Source: Desulfobulbaceae bacterium (GTDB lineage: Bacteria > Desulfobacterota > Desulfobulbia > Desulfobulbales > Desulfocapsaceae). From it: a stretch of DNA of 35,468 nt. The stretch covers positions 1-35,468 of the forward strand of contig QKIH01000058.1 in assembly GCA_003249645.1 (NCBI GenBank), read 5' to 3'. Positions 23,788 to 32,211 of this stretch are shown piece by piece; position 1 is the stretch's first letter, and each line of letters starts with the position of its first letter. The translations under genes were made by a program, and so were the position numbers. The notes beneath the pieces are model-generated. The model did not search any database. It was not told the DNA's origin and was given only the letters and a program-made list of their open reading frames with translations.

Positions 23788-24221
23788 TTTTTACCATGAC
23801 CTCTACGATATTCCTCCAGCAGCCTATCAGCCTCATGAATTTCTTCTTGGTTGAGTTCACCATAACCCCGAAAGTCCTGCCAGCCATATCCCCAGCGATA
23901 GCTCGTCGGAAAAAAAGGGGAACCTCCTACACGAACACCAGCCTCCATAATTTCCGCTATCACCTTCTCTCCTTTTTCTTCAACACATTCTTTCAAAGCC
24001 GCATCAGCCTGTTTGCGCTGAGCATAGGTGCCGCCCTGCCAATAAGCCATATCATGGGCAAGACAGCAATCCAGCCAGAGCTTGCGCTCCTTGAAATTTC
24101 CGTCAAAAAACACCGAACAGCCATCACTGGTAAAGGGCAGAAGTTTATTGGCAAAGCTGGCAAAAGGATTCAGGAGCAGTGCACAAGAAGCAAGCAGTGA
24201 TATAATTACCTGTTTATCCAT
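23784..24221 (-). CDS. Exported phospholipase A2-like protein
   Basis: The 145-residue protein has a signal peptide (about 1-24, hydrophobic ISLLASCALLL then PFASFA). The mature part has the PLA2-type catalytic helix LDCCLAHDMAYWQGG, with His56-Asp57 in the CCxxHD context of secreted phospholipases A2, and a following helix with Asp73 and C79. Cysteines C35, C52, C53 and C79 could form two disulfides in the periplasm. A canonical calcium loop is not obvious, although TSDGCSVFFDG precedes the helix. The motif and size fit the prokaryotic PLA2-like fold, but activity is not shown by sequence. It shares a four-base overlap with the unknown gene downstream. Confidence 0.7.
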   Translation of the reverse strand: MDKQVIISLLASCALLLNPFASFANKLLPFTSDGCSVFFDGNFKERKLWLDCCLAHDMAYWQGGTYAQRKQADAALKECVEEKGEKVIAEIMEAGVRVGGSPFFPTSYRWGYGWQDFRGYGELNQEEIHEADRLLEEYRRGHGKK

Positions 24222-24477
24222 ATTTTTCCGTTACTCTTATTGACACAGCCGTCACTCGACAGATTCACCATGGAATTCTAACCAACTCGATTAATAACAA
24301 TACAATTTTTCACCGTCTTTATCCTTTAAAACAGGGTCGTAAATAAGATTATAAAAACAAATCAACATACTACAACACCTTTATTGATTGAAATAGAGGC
24401 ATTTTGATGATAGGTTCCATAATTACTTTTCAGCCGATCTCCCGACAACATATAATCCAGCCCGAGAAGGACATACG

Positions 24478-25896
24478 ATGACAGATAAGTGCACTTTTCA
24501 CAAACAGTCTGCCGCGCATTTTTATTGCCAACATTGTGATACGTTTTATTGCGATGATTGCATCACAATCCGTAAGATCGATGAATATGGTGGTAAAAAA
24601 AGCTATTATTTCTGCCCTGCATGTAATGATCAGGCCAGAATGCTCAGTGTCGGGAATATGATCGATCCTTTCTGGAAAAGATTGCCGAAAATCTTCCTCT
24701 ATCCGATCCAGCCGGTGCCGCTGATACTGACAATTGTTCTTGCTGCACTTGGCGCCCTATTCCCGTCAACGTTTCTTGTTAAGATTGTTGTTGCTGTTCT
24801 CATGATCAAATACGCTTTTTCTGTATTTCTGAATACCTCACAAGGAAGTCTCAAAGCACCAGGTTTCACCTGGGACCTGATTAATGCCGACCTCAAACCC
24901 ATTATTCAGCAATATATTCTCATTGTGGCATTAAGTTTTGCCAGCGGCATGGTCTTTCTAAGCCTCGGTCCAATTGCAGGGTATTGCTTCATTGCATTCT
25001 CCGCACTTGTTTTTCCTGTCATTATTATGGTCCAGATGGCAACAAATTCAATACTTCATGCCATCAACCCGATGATTTTCTTCCCTATAATCTTTCGAAT
25101 CGGCTGGCCATACCTGCTGATGTATCTTTTTCTCACTTTTCTCTATTCTGCACCAATGGCTCTTCTGAACGTTGTGCCGTTGGAGAATCTGCCTTTTAAT
25201 CTTGTCGTCTTTCTTTTCTACTTTTTAAGTCAGTACTATACTCTCGTCAGCTATCATCTCATGGGATACGTTCTGCTGCAGTACCATGACGAAATCGGCT
25301 ACCCGGTGGATTATGATTTTTTTATTGCCAATCGGGGAGGAACACCTAAAAAACCTCTCACAGAAAAGCAGGAACTCGATAACGCCGTCACTGTCTTAAT
25401 CAAAATGGGGAAATACCAGCAGGCAATTGAAAGGCTACTGCCCCATATAAAAGGGGAAAATGTTGATCCGGAACTTTCTGAGAAATTTCTTAAACTATTG
25501 CGAATGACTAACGATAAAAAGCGAAGTGATATCTATGCTCCGCGTCATCTCAATCTCCTGGTTGCAAAAGGAAAGAAGCAAAAAGCCATCGATCTTTTTG
25601 ATGAGATCAAAAGCAACCAGGAACACCTCCCGGATGCCAAAACTGTTTTCACACTCGCAAGCTGGTACAACAGCCGCAGCGAGTATAAAAAGGCAATGGA
25701 AACCTACGTCTACTTCATCAATAATTTCAAAAAAGATGAACAGTGTCCTGAAGCGTATTTTAACCTGGCACAACTTCTCCATGAGAAAGGAGGCAACACC
25801 AGCAAGGCCAGACAAATCCTGAAAGCTATAGTTAAACATTATCCTCATCATCCCGTTTCGGATGATGCAAACAAATATCTGGCTAAAGCTGCATAA
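24478..25896 (+). CDS. B-box zinc finger / polytopic membrane / TPR protein
   Basis: The 472-residue protein has three parts. Residues 1-50 form a B-box-type zinc finger with C5, H8, C17, C20, C25, C28, C46 and C49. Residues about 75-275 contain roughly six membrane helices. Residues about 290-472 form TPR-like helical repeats (KMGKYQQAIERLL, ARHL region, SEYKKAMETYVYF, SKARQILKAIVKHYP). B-box fingers joined to membrane domains are found in several bacteria, but their role is not established. The start has a weak AGAAGG ribosome-binding site. It converges on the rhomboid gene with only 22 bases between stops, and both proteins end in similar TPR segments, suggesting a related role at the membrane (inference). 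Confidence 0.85.
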   Translation: MTDKCTFHKQSAAHFYCQHCDTFYCDDCITIRKIDEYGGKKSYYFCPACNDQARMLSVGNMIDPFWKRLPKIFLYPIQPVPLILTIVLAALGALFPSTFLVKIVVAVLMIKYAFSVFLNTSQGSLKAPGFTWDLINADLKPIIQQYILIVALSFASGMVFLSLGPIAGYCFIAFSALVFPVIIMVQMATNSILHAINPMIFFPIIFRIGWPYLLMYLFLTFLYSAPMALLNVVPLENLPFNLVVFLFYFLSQYYTLVSYHLMGYVLLQYHDEIGYPVDYDFFIANRGGTPKKPLTEKQELDNAVTVLIKMGKYQQAIERLLPHIKGENVDPELSEKFLKLLRMTNDKKRSDIYAPRHLNLLVAKGKKQKAIDLFDEIKSNQEHLPDAKTVFTLASWYNSRSEYKKAMETYVYFINNFKKDEQCPEAYFNLAQLLHEKGGNTSKARQILKAIVKHYPHHPVSDDANKYLAKAA

Positions 25897-25918
25897 AACA
25901 GAATAATATCAAGCTGTC

Positions 25919-27391
25919 TTAACCGGTGAATTCGGCTTCTTTCTTTTTCAGAAATTGAGAAGCGATGACCCCTTCAGGGCTTGAACTATATTGAGCAGCG
26001 AGAATCTTCATGCATTGAATGACCCGGTCAGACTGCTTGTTTTTTTGATAGCCCTTTGCCAGATTGGCAAGTAAGGAGGGTAGTTTTGCATTGCCCGGAT
26101 CACGCTTCAGAATTAGTGCTATATAGGCAGAGGCGTTCTTGTAATCCCCTCCGGTAATGAACAGATGGCTGACATGCTCAAGCATCCGATTTGTCACCTT
26201 CGGCCTTTCCGCTATATTGCGGTATTCGTTGAAAATTGTAAGATATTCTGAGGGGTTCGTCCGAAGCAGATGATCGAGCAGTCTATGAGCACTGGTGTGC
26301 AAGGCATCGGATGCCGGAGAGCTCTTGTCGATAAAATAGATCTGCTTTATGGCTATCGTATTATCCGGGTCCTGTTGCAGTACTCTATCAAAATCGTTTC
26401 TGGCTTTCTTGAGATCGAGCGCTGATAGATGTGCCATGGCTTTTTCAATAGTTGATTCCAGCTCACTCTTCTTTTCTTCAGCAACAAACAGCCCTTCTAT
26501 TTTATTTTGGAACCACTGACGATATCCTGCCCCGATAACAACACCTGAAAGCAATCCGCCGATATGTGCCACATAAGCAACATTACTGCCAGCATTTGAA
26601 TAAAGTTGAAAGAATTCATTGGCGACCCAGACAGGAAAAAGTGCAAGAGCCGGTAATCTGGCGTAATCGAAATAAAATCCCAAAGAATAAAATACTGTAA
26701 TCTTGCGCAGCCCGAAGATAACGCCATAGGCCCCCATAAGACCAGCTATAGCCCCCGATGCCCCGACAAGCGGGCCGGGATTCATCGGATAGATAAATCC
26801 AAAAAGGGCACTGGCGCAAATGCCGGTAACCGTGTAGAGCACAATGAACGGGATTGCCCCAATGGCAGCCTCAAGTATTGCCCCCACAAGCCATAAAAAG
26901 ACCATGTTCCCCACCAGGTGCATAACCCCGCCATGAAGATACATACAGGTAAACATGCCAAGAAAGTTGTTTTCACTAGGAGAATAACCAAAACGCGAGA
27001 TGAAGGTTTTACCGATAATACCTTTATATTCTTTTCTTTTCTCGCTCCATTCAGAATAATTTTTCTTGTTTTTTGTAATGACCAGCCCCTGCTCGAGACG
27101 TTCTCTGAATGCTCTGTCTGAAAACATTCTCGAAGCTAATTCCTGACTTCCCTGCTCTGATGACAAAGAAGGAACATTTTCTTCGCCTGCATCAACCAAA
27201 TACTGACGATAGGACTTAAGCTCTATCTTATAAAGGCCTGAATCAGAGTAATATTGCTGTGCCCGCTCATAAATTGCATCATCACCGGACTGCAGAAAAA
27301 AAAGGACAAAAACATTGAGCAGAATAAGAGCGATGCAGCAATAAGGCAGATGCTTGTTTTCAGATTTTGAAGCGATAGGCACTATCAGCAT
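25919..27391 (-). CDS. Rhomboid-family intramembrane serine protease with C-terminal TPR region
   Basis: The 490-residue protein has an N-terminal helix (about 16-34), a soluble insert of about 100 residues, then the rhomboid core: HLVGNMVFLWLVG (H158, N162), the catalytic serine in GASGAIAG (S212) and the catalytic histidine in VAHIGG (H276). Residues about 310-490 are TPR-like helices absent from the minimal family. Rhomboids cleave membrane proteins inside the bilayer. Both catalytic residues are present, so the protease is probably active. The large insert before the core and the TPR tail may select substrates. An inverted repeat at 27426-27454 lies just upstream of its start. Confidence 0.93.
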   Translation of the reverse strand: MLIVPIASKSENKHLPYCCIALILLNVFVLFFLQSGDDAIYERAQQYYSDSGLYKIELKSYRQYLVDAGEENVPSLSSEQGSQELASRMFSDRAFRERLEQGLVITKNKKNYSEWSEKRKEYKGIIGKTFISRFGYSPSENNFLGMFTCMYLHGGVMHLVGNMVFLWLVGAILEAAIGAIPFIVLYTVTGICASALFGFIYPMNPGPLVGASGAIAGLMGAYGVIFGLRKITVFYSLGFYFDYARLPALALFPVWVANEFFQLYSNAGSNVAYVAHIGGLLSGVVIGAGYRQWFQNKIEGLFVAEEKKSELESTIEKAMAHLSALDLKKARNDFDRVLQQDPDNTIAIKQIYFIDKSSPASDALHTSAHRLLDHLLRTNPSEYLTIFNEYRNIAERPKVTNRMLEHVSHLFITGGDYKNASAYIALILKRDPGNAKLPSLLANLAKGYQKNKQSDRVIQCMKILAAQYSSSPEGVIASQFLKKKEAEFTG

Positions 27392-27425
27392 TTTTTTAAC
27401 CTGGCTAAATGAGATGTGATAACCC

Positions 27426-27454
27426 GCAACAACTATTTTTCCAGTAGTTGTTGC
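27426..27454. repeat. Perfect 10-bp inverted repeat upstream of rhomboid gene
   Basis: GCAACAACTA (27426-27435) and TAGTTGTTGC (27445-27454) surround a 9-base loop, 35 bases upstream of the rhomboid start codon in the divergent promoter region. It could be an operator or a leader hairpin; on the minus strand the loop reads CTGGAAAAA. Confidence 0.55.
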
Positions 27455-27624
27455 TAAATGATATTTTGCCCTACAACCTAAACGAATTCAAACTGATAAT
27501 CAACAATTCGAGCTAAAAATCTAACAACATATAGAGCCTTATTTCTATAGTTGCAGACTCAATTCCTTAATTCCTGTATACTCTATCTGTTAACCGCTTA
27601 AAAACTCCAATTTGATGGAATTAT

Positions 27625-28032
27625 ATGACAGGCATAAAGAATTTATTCGTCTACGGCACTTTGATGAGTGGTGATGTGATGCAGGCTGTTACAGGCCTTT
27701 ATTTTACCGGCACCCATTGCAGACTGGATAATTTTCAGCGATTTTCAGTTAAAAATGCAGACTATCCGGGCATAAGACATAAACATGGGAAAAGCGTTGA
27801 CGGGCTTATCTATTTGAATATTCCCGACAATATATGGCCTCTGCTCGACGAGTTTGAAGGCGATATCTATGAACGAATCGAGGTTGCGGTAAAAACTGCT
27901 GAAAATATTGAATTTTCGGCATTCACCTACGTCATCAAGGAGCATTCTGCACATCTGCTGACTGATTTACCATGGTCTTTTGACATATTCATACAGCAGC
28001 GCAAAAAGCAGTTTCTTCGTGAAGAGATGTAA
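27625..28032 (+). CDS. Gamma-glutamylcyclotransferase-like (AIG2/GGCT) protein
   Basis: The 135-residue protein has the GGCT fold signature: FVYGTLMSGDVMQ near the N-terminus forms the substrate-binding loop, VDGLIYLNIPD follows, and LDEFEGDIYERIEV contains the catalytic glutamate (about E78). Family members release 5-oxoproline from gamma-glutamyl peptides, or act on related gamma-glutamyl amines. Exact substrate cannot be told from sequence. The gene starts 233 bases from the divergent rhomboid gene and ends 2 bases before the convergent ADP-ribosylglycohydrolase-like gene. No strong ribosome-binding site is seen. Confidence 0.88.
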   Translation: MTGIKNLFVYGTLMSGDVMQAVTGLYFTGTHCRLDNFQRFSVKNADYPGIRHKHGKSVDGLIYLNIPDNIWPLLDEFEGDIYERIEVAVKTAENIEFSAFTYVIKEHSAHLLTDLPWSFDIFIQQRKKQFLREEM

Positions 28033-28034
28033 AT

Positions 28035-29120
28035 CTAGCCGGTGCTGTCTGCCTGCTGCGCCAGGTTTTCAGCAAGCTTTAGCAGATAGCTATTACCTTT
28101 CAAGCCATCGATAAAGCGCTGTGGAATCCCGTCAATTCCAACCTGTGCCCCGCACAGGGCCCCTGTTAATATAGCCCTGGCCTGATTCTGTCCACCGCCG
28201 TTTACTGCATGGAGAACACCGCTTTCAAAGTCACCGCTGAATTTGGCAGCTAAATAATAACTGGACGGCAGAATATGGTAAACGGCGCATGGCATACCGT
28301 AAACCAGCGAGACCTTCCAGGCAGGTTCAATTGCGACTCCTTGGTCAGCTGCCGCCCGAGCTATGAAGGAAGGGGTCAACAATGCATCCGGAGAGGCAAA
28401 ATTTCCTGTACGCAGCCTTTCAGCAGTATCTTTTGCCGGAGGGCCGAGATTATTGCCGGTAACAGCATGAAATGGCAGCACGCCCTCCTTCACCATAGTC
28501 ATCAAATGATCTGAAATAGCCGAATCAAAAGGAACTCCACGGACCAGCAAAGCCAAAACAGCACCATAGGCCACCGTCATTGACACAACCGCTTCATCTA
28601 CCTGGGTAATCAATGTATTATCAATGATTGCTCCGGCAAGCTCTTTAGGCGAGTTACTGTAGCGTATGGCAATGGCCAGCGTTCGTTCAATGGCCTCTGT
28701 AGTATCAGCATGACCGCCTGTCATGCTCCAGTCACATTTTTCAACTTTTCGTTTTTTCCAGGCCTCACGTATAGACTGGCTGGTATAACCACCGGGGCCG
28801 CTATACGGACTGCCGTCGATGCAGTTGAAAAGCTCTTCTTCCAGGGTCCGGCAAAATTCCTGGTGGTTATAACCGCGATTATCGACAAGAGATTTTGTTG
28901 TCATCTTCAGCAGATAACCGGACTGAGACAAATCACCCGCCTCTAATCCTTCATGATATCGACCGGCTTTTGGCTTGGTATAATCATCAACCCAGGCACC
29001 ATAATCACGCCGCATTTCATCGAGATTATAGTACCAATGAGGCCCAAGAGCCAATGCATCACCAATGAAGGCACCAAGCAATGCTCCCTGCGCCCTTTTC
29101 TTAAAAGAGATCTGTCTCAT
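28035..29120 (-). CDS. ADP-ribosylglycohydrolase-family protein, crystallin-J1/SelJ-like
   Basis: The 361-residue protein starts with the family pattern AQGALLGAFIGDALALGPHWYY and ends with NGGGQNQARAILTGALCGAQVG followed by GIPQRFI. In active ADP-ribosylglycohydrolases the corresponding C-terminal motif carries two aspartates (GGDTDT) that bind magnesium. Here it is GGGQNQA, and the central motif is GGHADTTEAIERTL. This fits the crystallin J1/selenoprotein J branch rather than DraG, so classical de-ADP-ribosylation may be lost. The cytoplasmic location is implied by lack of a signal. It sits 47 bases downstream of the old yellow enzyme gene on the same strand, so the two are probably co-transcribed. 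The family assignment is firm; the activity is not. Confidence 0.88.
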   Translation of the reverse strand: MRQISFKKRAQGALLGAFIGDALALGPHWYYNLDEMRRDYGAWVDDYTKPKAGRYHEGLEAGDLSQSGYLLKMTTKSLVDNRGYNHQEFCRTLEEELFNCIDGSPYSGPGGYTSQSIREAWKKRKVEKCDWSMTGGHADTTEAIERTLAIAIRYSNSPKELAGAIIDNTLITQVDEAVVSMTVAYGAVLALLVRGVPFDSAISDHLMTMVKEGVLPFHAVTGNNLGPPAKDTAERLRTGNFASPDALLTPSFIARAAADQGVAIEPAWKVSLVYGMPCAVYHILPSSYYLAAKFSGDFESGVLHAVNGGGQNQARAILTGALCGAQVGIDGIPQRFIDGLKGNSYLLKLAENLAQQADSTG

Positions 29121-29167
29121 TTAGCTCTCCTTCTCATTGTCGCTGAAGAATTCTTACTCTTTTAACT

Positions 29168-30274
29168 TTATGAATTTCTTACCTTATAGCGATTAAGCCA
29201 GAATTTGCGCTGGTCGGGCAGCATCTGCTCAGGCTTTTCAATACCAAGATCCAAAGCGGCTTTATACGCCCAGTGAGGATTTACCAGATGGCCACGGCCT
29301 ACAAAAACCAGATCAAGATCACCATTGCGAACAGAAGCATCGGCCAGCGTCGGAGTATCAAAACCCCAGGCAGAACCCACCGGCATTCCGACCTCATTGC
29401 GGACACGCCTTGCATATGGTGCAAGAAAAGCAGGCCCCCAGGGGATATTCGTCTTAGGAGTGGTAAACCCCATGGAGACACTCATAAAATCAAGTCCGTT
29501 CTGGTTGAACTTTTTGGAAAGTGCAATCGCTTCCTGCAGCGTCTCTTCATCATGACCGTCAAACTCCAAGACACCGAATCGCATAGTAAAAGGCAGGTTT
29601 TCAGGCCAAACATTTCGCACCGCAGCCATCGTCTCAAGCAGGTAGCGGCCGCGATTTTCGGCAGAACCACCATATTCATCATCTCTTTGGTTGGTATGTC
29701 TGGAAAAAAAACTCTGCGCCAGATAACCGTGGGCAAAATGAAGCTCAAGCCATTGATAGCCAGCTTCAAATGCCCGTTTTGCAGCAGCAGCGAAATCGTT
29801 CTGCACCCTCGCGATATCATCCCTGGTCATAGCCCTCGGAACCCGGTTTAGGGCTTCGGTGCCAAAAGGTATGGCAGAAGGAGCAATCGTTTCCCAGGCC
29901 ACGGGATTTTCAGCCGGGATATGGTTATCTCCCTCCCACGGCTTATTTGCACTTGCCTTCATCCCGGCATGTGCAATCTGGATACCGGGAATTGAATCTG
30001 CCTTTTTAATGCTATCGGCTATTTTAGCATGTACAGCTGCCTGTTCATCATTCCATAATCCGGTGCAGGCCGGAGAAATACGCCCATCCGGTGAAACGCC
30101 TGTCGCTTCTACCACGACAAGACCGGCGCCACCTCTTGCAAGCTCTGCATAGTGAGCCAGATGCCATTCATTCGGTATACCGTCAACAGCTGAATACTGG
30201 CACATGGGTGGAACAGCAATTCGATTTCGAAGGGTAATATCTTTAAGCTTGAAAGGTGTGAAAAGGTGGCTCAT
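29168..30274 (-). CDS. NADH:flavin oxidoreductase / old yellow enzyme, YqjM class
   Basis: The 368-residue protein is an FMN-dependent TIM-barrel ene-reductase. It shows VPPMCQYSA with Cys25, the flavin-tuning cysteine of the YqjM (thermophilic-like) class, IAHAG with H102, and the substrate-binding pair H179/H182 in LHFAHGYL, followed by SFFSRHTNQRDDEYGGS. Such enzymes reduce activated C=C bonds of electrophilic enones or quinones with NAD(P)H. The start is supported by a GGGGAG ribosome-binding site. The 9-mer TTACTTACT lies about 25 bases upstream, resembling the repeats of the HxlR operator at 17678-17703. It is followed by the ADP-ribosylglycohydrolase-like gene. Confidence 0.94.
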   Translation of the reverse strand: MSHLFTPFKLKDITLRNRIAVPPMCQYSAVDGIPNEWHLAHYAELARGGAGLVVVEATGVSPDGRISPACTGLWNDEQAAVHAKIADSIKKADSIPGIQIAHAGMKASANKPWEGDNHIPAENPVAWETIAPSAIPFGTEALNRVPRAMTRDDIARVQNDFAAAAKRAFEAGYQWLELHFAHGYLAQSFFSRHTNQRDDEYGGSAENRGRYLLETMAAVRNVWPENLPFTMRFGVLEFDGHDEETLQEAIALSKKFNQNGLDFMSVSMGFTTPKTNIPWGPAFLAPYARRVRNEVGMPVGSAWGFDTPTLADASVRNGDLDLVFVGRGHLVNPHWAYKAALDLGIEKPEQMLPDQRKFWLNRYKVRNS

Positions 30275-30724
30275 TATTTTCTCCCCAAAAAGAGTTAGTT
30301 ACTTACTATTTCATCTACAGGATATCATGTGATCCCAAGAACTATCGAATCTTTACAACAGCTGACTCTGACAACCCGGTGATATTTCCTTTCGATTACT
30401 GAAATTGACAGTTTGTTTTTATCTTGTCGTTCTTTTGCCGGATCTGATTATCAGAAGGCACCTTCTTTTAAGCCAAGATATGTTTGGATAGAAAGATGTC
30501 AATGCAGAAAACAGCGTTAAAAGAAAATGATAAGCTTCACAGCACGGCAAGAGTATTGACATAATACCTTCTTTTTCCTGGTGTTTTGCCGGAGATAAAA
30601 AAGACAAAAAACACGCCGCCTCTTTTCAAAAGCTATAGGACTTCTTATTGTTCTAGAATCAGTAAGACATGAAGAATAAAAGAAATACAGGATAAACCAA
30701 CCATATTTACTACAGGTGAAATAG
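30275..30724. other. 450-bp intergenic region, divergent promoters expected
   Basis: No convincing gene is seen. It separates the minus-strand old yellow enzyme from the plus-strand DsrE-like gene and should hold both promoters. It contains TACTTACT at 30300-30307, and GTGTTTT / AAAACAC arms around a 20-base A-rich centre near 30583-30616. Short open frames here lack good starts and homology that I can recognise. Confidence 0.6.
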
Positions 30725-31075
30725 ATGATATACAAAGCTGTCTTTCATATAGATCTCGATGACAAGAAGTACCTCTCTATAGGAATTGCCAACGTCACAA
30801 ATTTATTAAAAGCAATACAGGATACCCCGCATAAACTGATCATGCTCTTCAATGGTCCGGCCGTTACAATGCTGGAAAAAGGCCAGCTTGGTGAGTTTGA
30901 AGACGCTATTAAGGATTTACTGAAGGCCAAAGTCGAGTTTCAGGTGTGCAATAACGCCCTGGTTAAATTCGATGTTTCCCCGGATACACTGCCTGACGGC
31001 TTTACAGTTATCCCAGCCGGAATTGTTGCCTTGATCGAATTGCAAAACAGAGGCTACGCGTACATCAAACCCTAA
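30725..31075 (+). CDS. DsrE/DsrF-like (YchN-fold) small protein
   Basis: The 116-residue protein has the DsrE-like alpha/beta pattern: KAVFHIDLDD, IANVTNLLKAIQDTPHKLIMLFNGPAV, FQVCNNAL, and the ending PAGIVALIELQNRGYAYIKP typical of the intracellular sulfur oxidation DsrE/DsrF family. In true DsrE and TusD a conserved cysteine carries sulfur; the only cysteine here, in FQVCNNAL, is at a similar place, so sulfur transfer is possible but unproven. An AGGTGA ribosome-binding site precedes the ATG. It is 13 bases upstream of pyrC and is probably co-transcribed with it, with no obvious metabolic link. Confidence 0.85.
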   Translation: MIYKAVFHIDLDDKKYLSIGIANVTNLLKAIQDTPHKLIMLFNGPAVTMLEKGQLGEFEDAIKDLLKAKVEFQVCNNALVKFDVSPDTLPDGFTVIPAGIVALIELQNRGYAYIKP

Positions 31076-31088
31076 GCCGAGATAAACA

Positions 31089-32081
31089 ATGGAGCTGCTA
31101 CTCACAGATCCCCTTGATATGCATCTTCACCTTCGTGAAGGCGAGATGCTCAGGACAGTTGCGCCTTTGAGTGCAAAAGATTTTGCTGCCGGAGTGATCA
31201 TGCCGAATCTGCAACAGCCGGTGGACTCACTTGTCCGGTTGCTGGCATATCGTGACGAAGTGGGCAAGGCGCTATCACAGTATCTTTTCACGCCGCTTAT
31301 GACGCTCTTTTTCAAGAACTACTCAGAAAAAGAGCTTCTCGAAGCCAGGCCTCATATACTTGGGATTAAACTGTATCCCGCCGGTATTACAACGCAGAGT
31401 GAGTCCGGTGTCAGGGATATACGAGGAGCCTACAAGACCTTTGAGCTGTTGGAGGAATTACGCATCCCTCTTCTTGTACATGGTGAAAGCAATGGTTTTG
31501 TTATGGACCGGGAGCGTGAATTTATTTCTGTATATCAACAGGTCGCCAGAGACTTTCCGCAACTCCACCTGATCATGGAGCATATTACCACCGCAGATGC
31601 AGTCAGGTTTCTCGACTCCAGTGATAAGGTGTCAGCAACTGTCACATTGCACCACCTTCTCATCACCCTTGATGACGTAGCCGGCAACATGCTTGAACCA
31701 GATCTCTTCTGTAAACCGATTGCTAAGACGCCGCACGATAGAGAAACATTGCGACAGGCTGTCTTCAGCGGCCACCCCCGTTTGATGTTCGGCTCAGACT
31801 CAGCGCCGCATCCGCGCCACAAAAAAGAGTGCTGCGGTTGTGCAGCCGGTATCTTTTCAGCACCAGTTGCCCTGCCGCTGCTTGCACAGATGTTTGAAGA
31901 ACAAGGCTGCCTGGACAAACTACAGGGCTTTGTCAGCGACATCGCCAAACAACGTTACGGTCTGCCGGAATTTGGAAAAACAGTAAGACTCTCAAAAGAG
32001 AACTGGAAAGTACCGGAACTCTACGACACAGTCAGACCTTTTTATGCAGGCCAGACCCTGCAATGGACTGCCACCATTTGA
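31089..32081 (+). CDS. pyrC: Dihydroorotase (PyrC, class II type)
   Basis: The 330-residue enzyme interconverts carbamoyl aspartate and dihydroorotate in pyrimidine synthesis. All binuclear-zinc ligands are visible: H12 and H14 (DMHLHLR), the carboxylated lysine K94 (GIKLYPAG), H131 (LLVHGE), H165 (IMEHITT) and D237 (FGSDSAPHP). N40 and the HPRHKK segment bind substrate. The length and motifs match the E. coli-type PyrC rather than the larger PyrX type. It follows the DsrE-like gene by 13 bases. A hairpin just after the stop could end the transcript. Confidence 0.95.
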   Translation: MELLLTDPLDMHLHLREGEMLRTVAPLSAKDFAAGVIMPNLQQPVDSLVRLLAYRDEVGKALSQYLFTPLMTLFFKNYSEKELLEARPHILGIKLYPAGITTQSESGVRDIRGAYKTFELLEELRIPLLVHGESNGFVMDREREFISVYQQVARDFPQLHLIMEHITTADAVRFLDSSDKVSATVTLHHLLITLDDVAGNMLEPDLFCKPIAKTPHDRETLRQAVFSGHPRLMFGSDSAPHPRHKKECCGCAAGIFSAPVALPLLAQMFEEQGCLDKLQGFVSDIAKQRYGLPEFGKTVRLSKENWKVPELYDTVRPFYAGQTLQWTATI

Positions 32082-32088
32082 GATACTC

Positions 32089-32113
32089 CTCTAGCTGCTG
32101 GATTCAGCTAGAG
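32089..32113 (+). terminator. Hairpin after pyrC
   Basis: CTCTAGCTG (32089-32097) pairs with CAGCTAGAG (32105-32113) around a 7-base loop, 8 bases after the pyrC stop. No U-run follows, so it may act with Rho or only protect the 3' end. Confidence 0.45.
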
Positions 32114-32211
32114 AAGCAGAGCTCATTGTCTGATGCTGCAAGCATGACAATAGCAGAGGTGCCGGAGCGATGCATGCCTATCACGATAATATCACGATAC
32201 GAATTTTCCAC
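32104..32211 (-). pseudogene. Remnant of a sulfotransferase-family gene (P-loop only)
   Basis: On the minus strand a frame of 35 codons from GTG 32211 encodes DIIVIGMHRSGTSAIVML, the N-terminal strand and phosphosulfate-binding loop of PAPS-dependent sulfotransferases (usual form: I-V-G-M-H-R-S-G-T-S). It ends at a stop after 35 residues, whereas the family needs 250 or more. The frame stays open for about 40 codons upstream but without recognisable protein. It is best read as a decayed or partly deleted gene; a chance match is less likely given the length of the motif. The hairpin after pyrC overlaps its end. Confidence 0.55.

Noticed and set aside
30419..30735. Short minus-strand frames in the gap before the DsrE-like gene
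   Set aside because: They lack ribosome-binding sites, have compositions typical of non-coding A/T-rich DNA, and overlap the expected promoter region.
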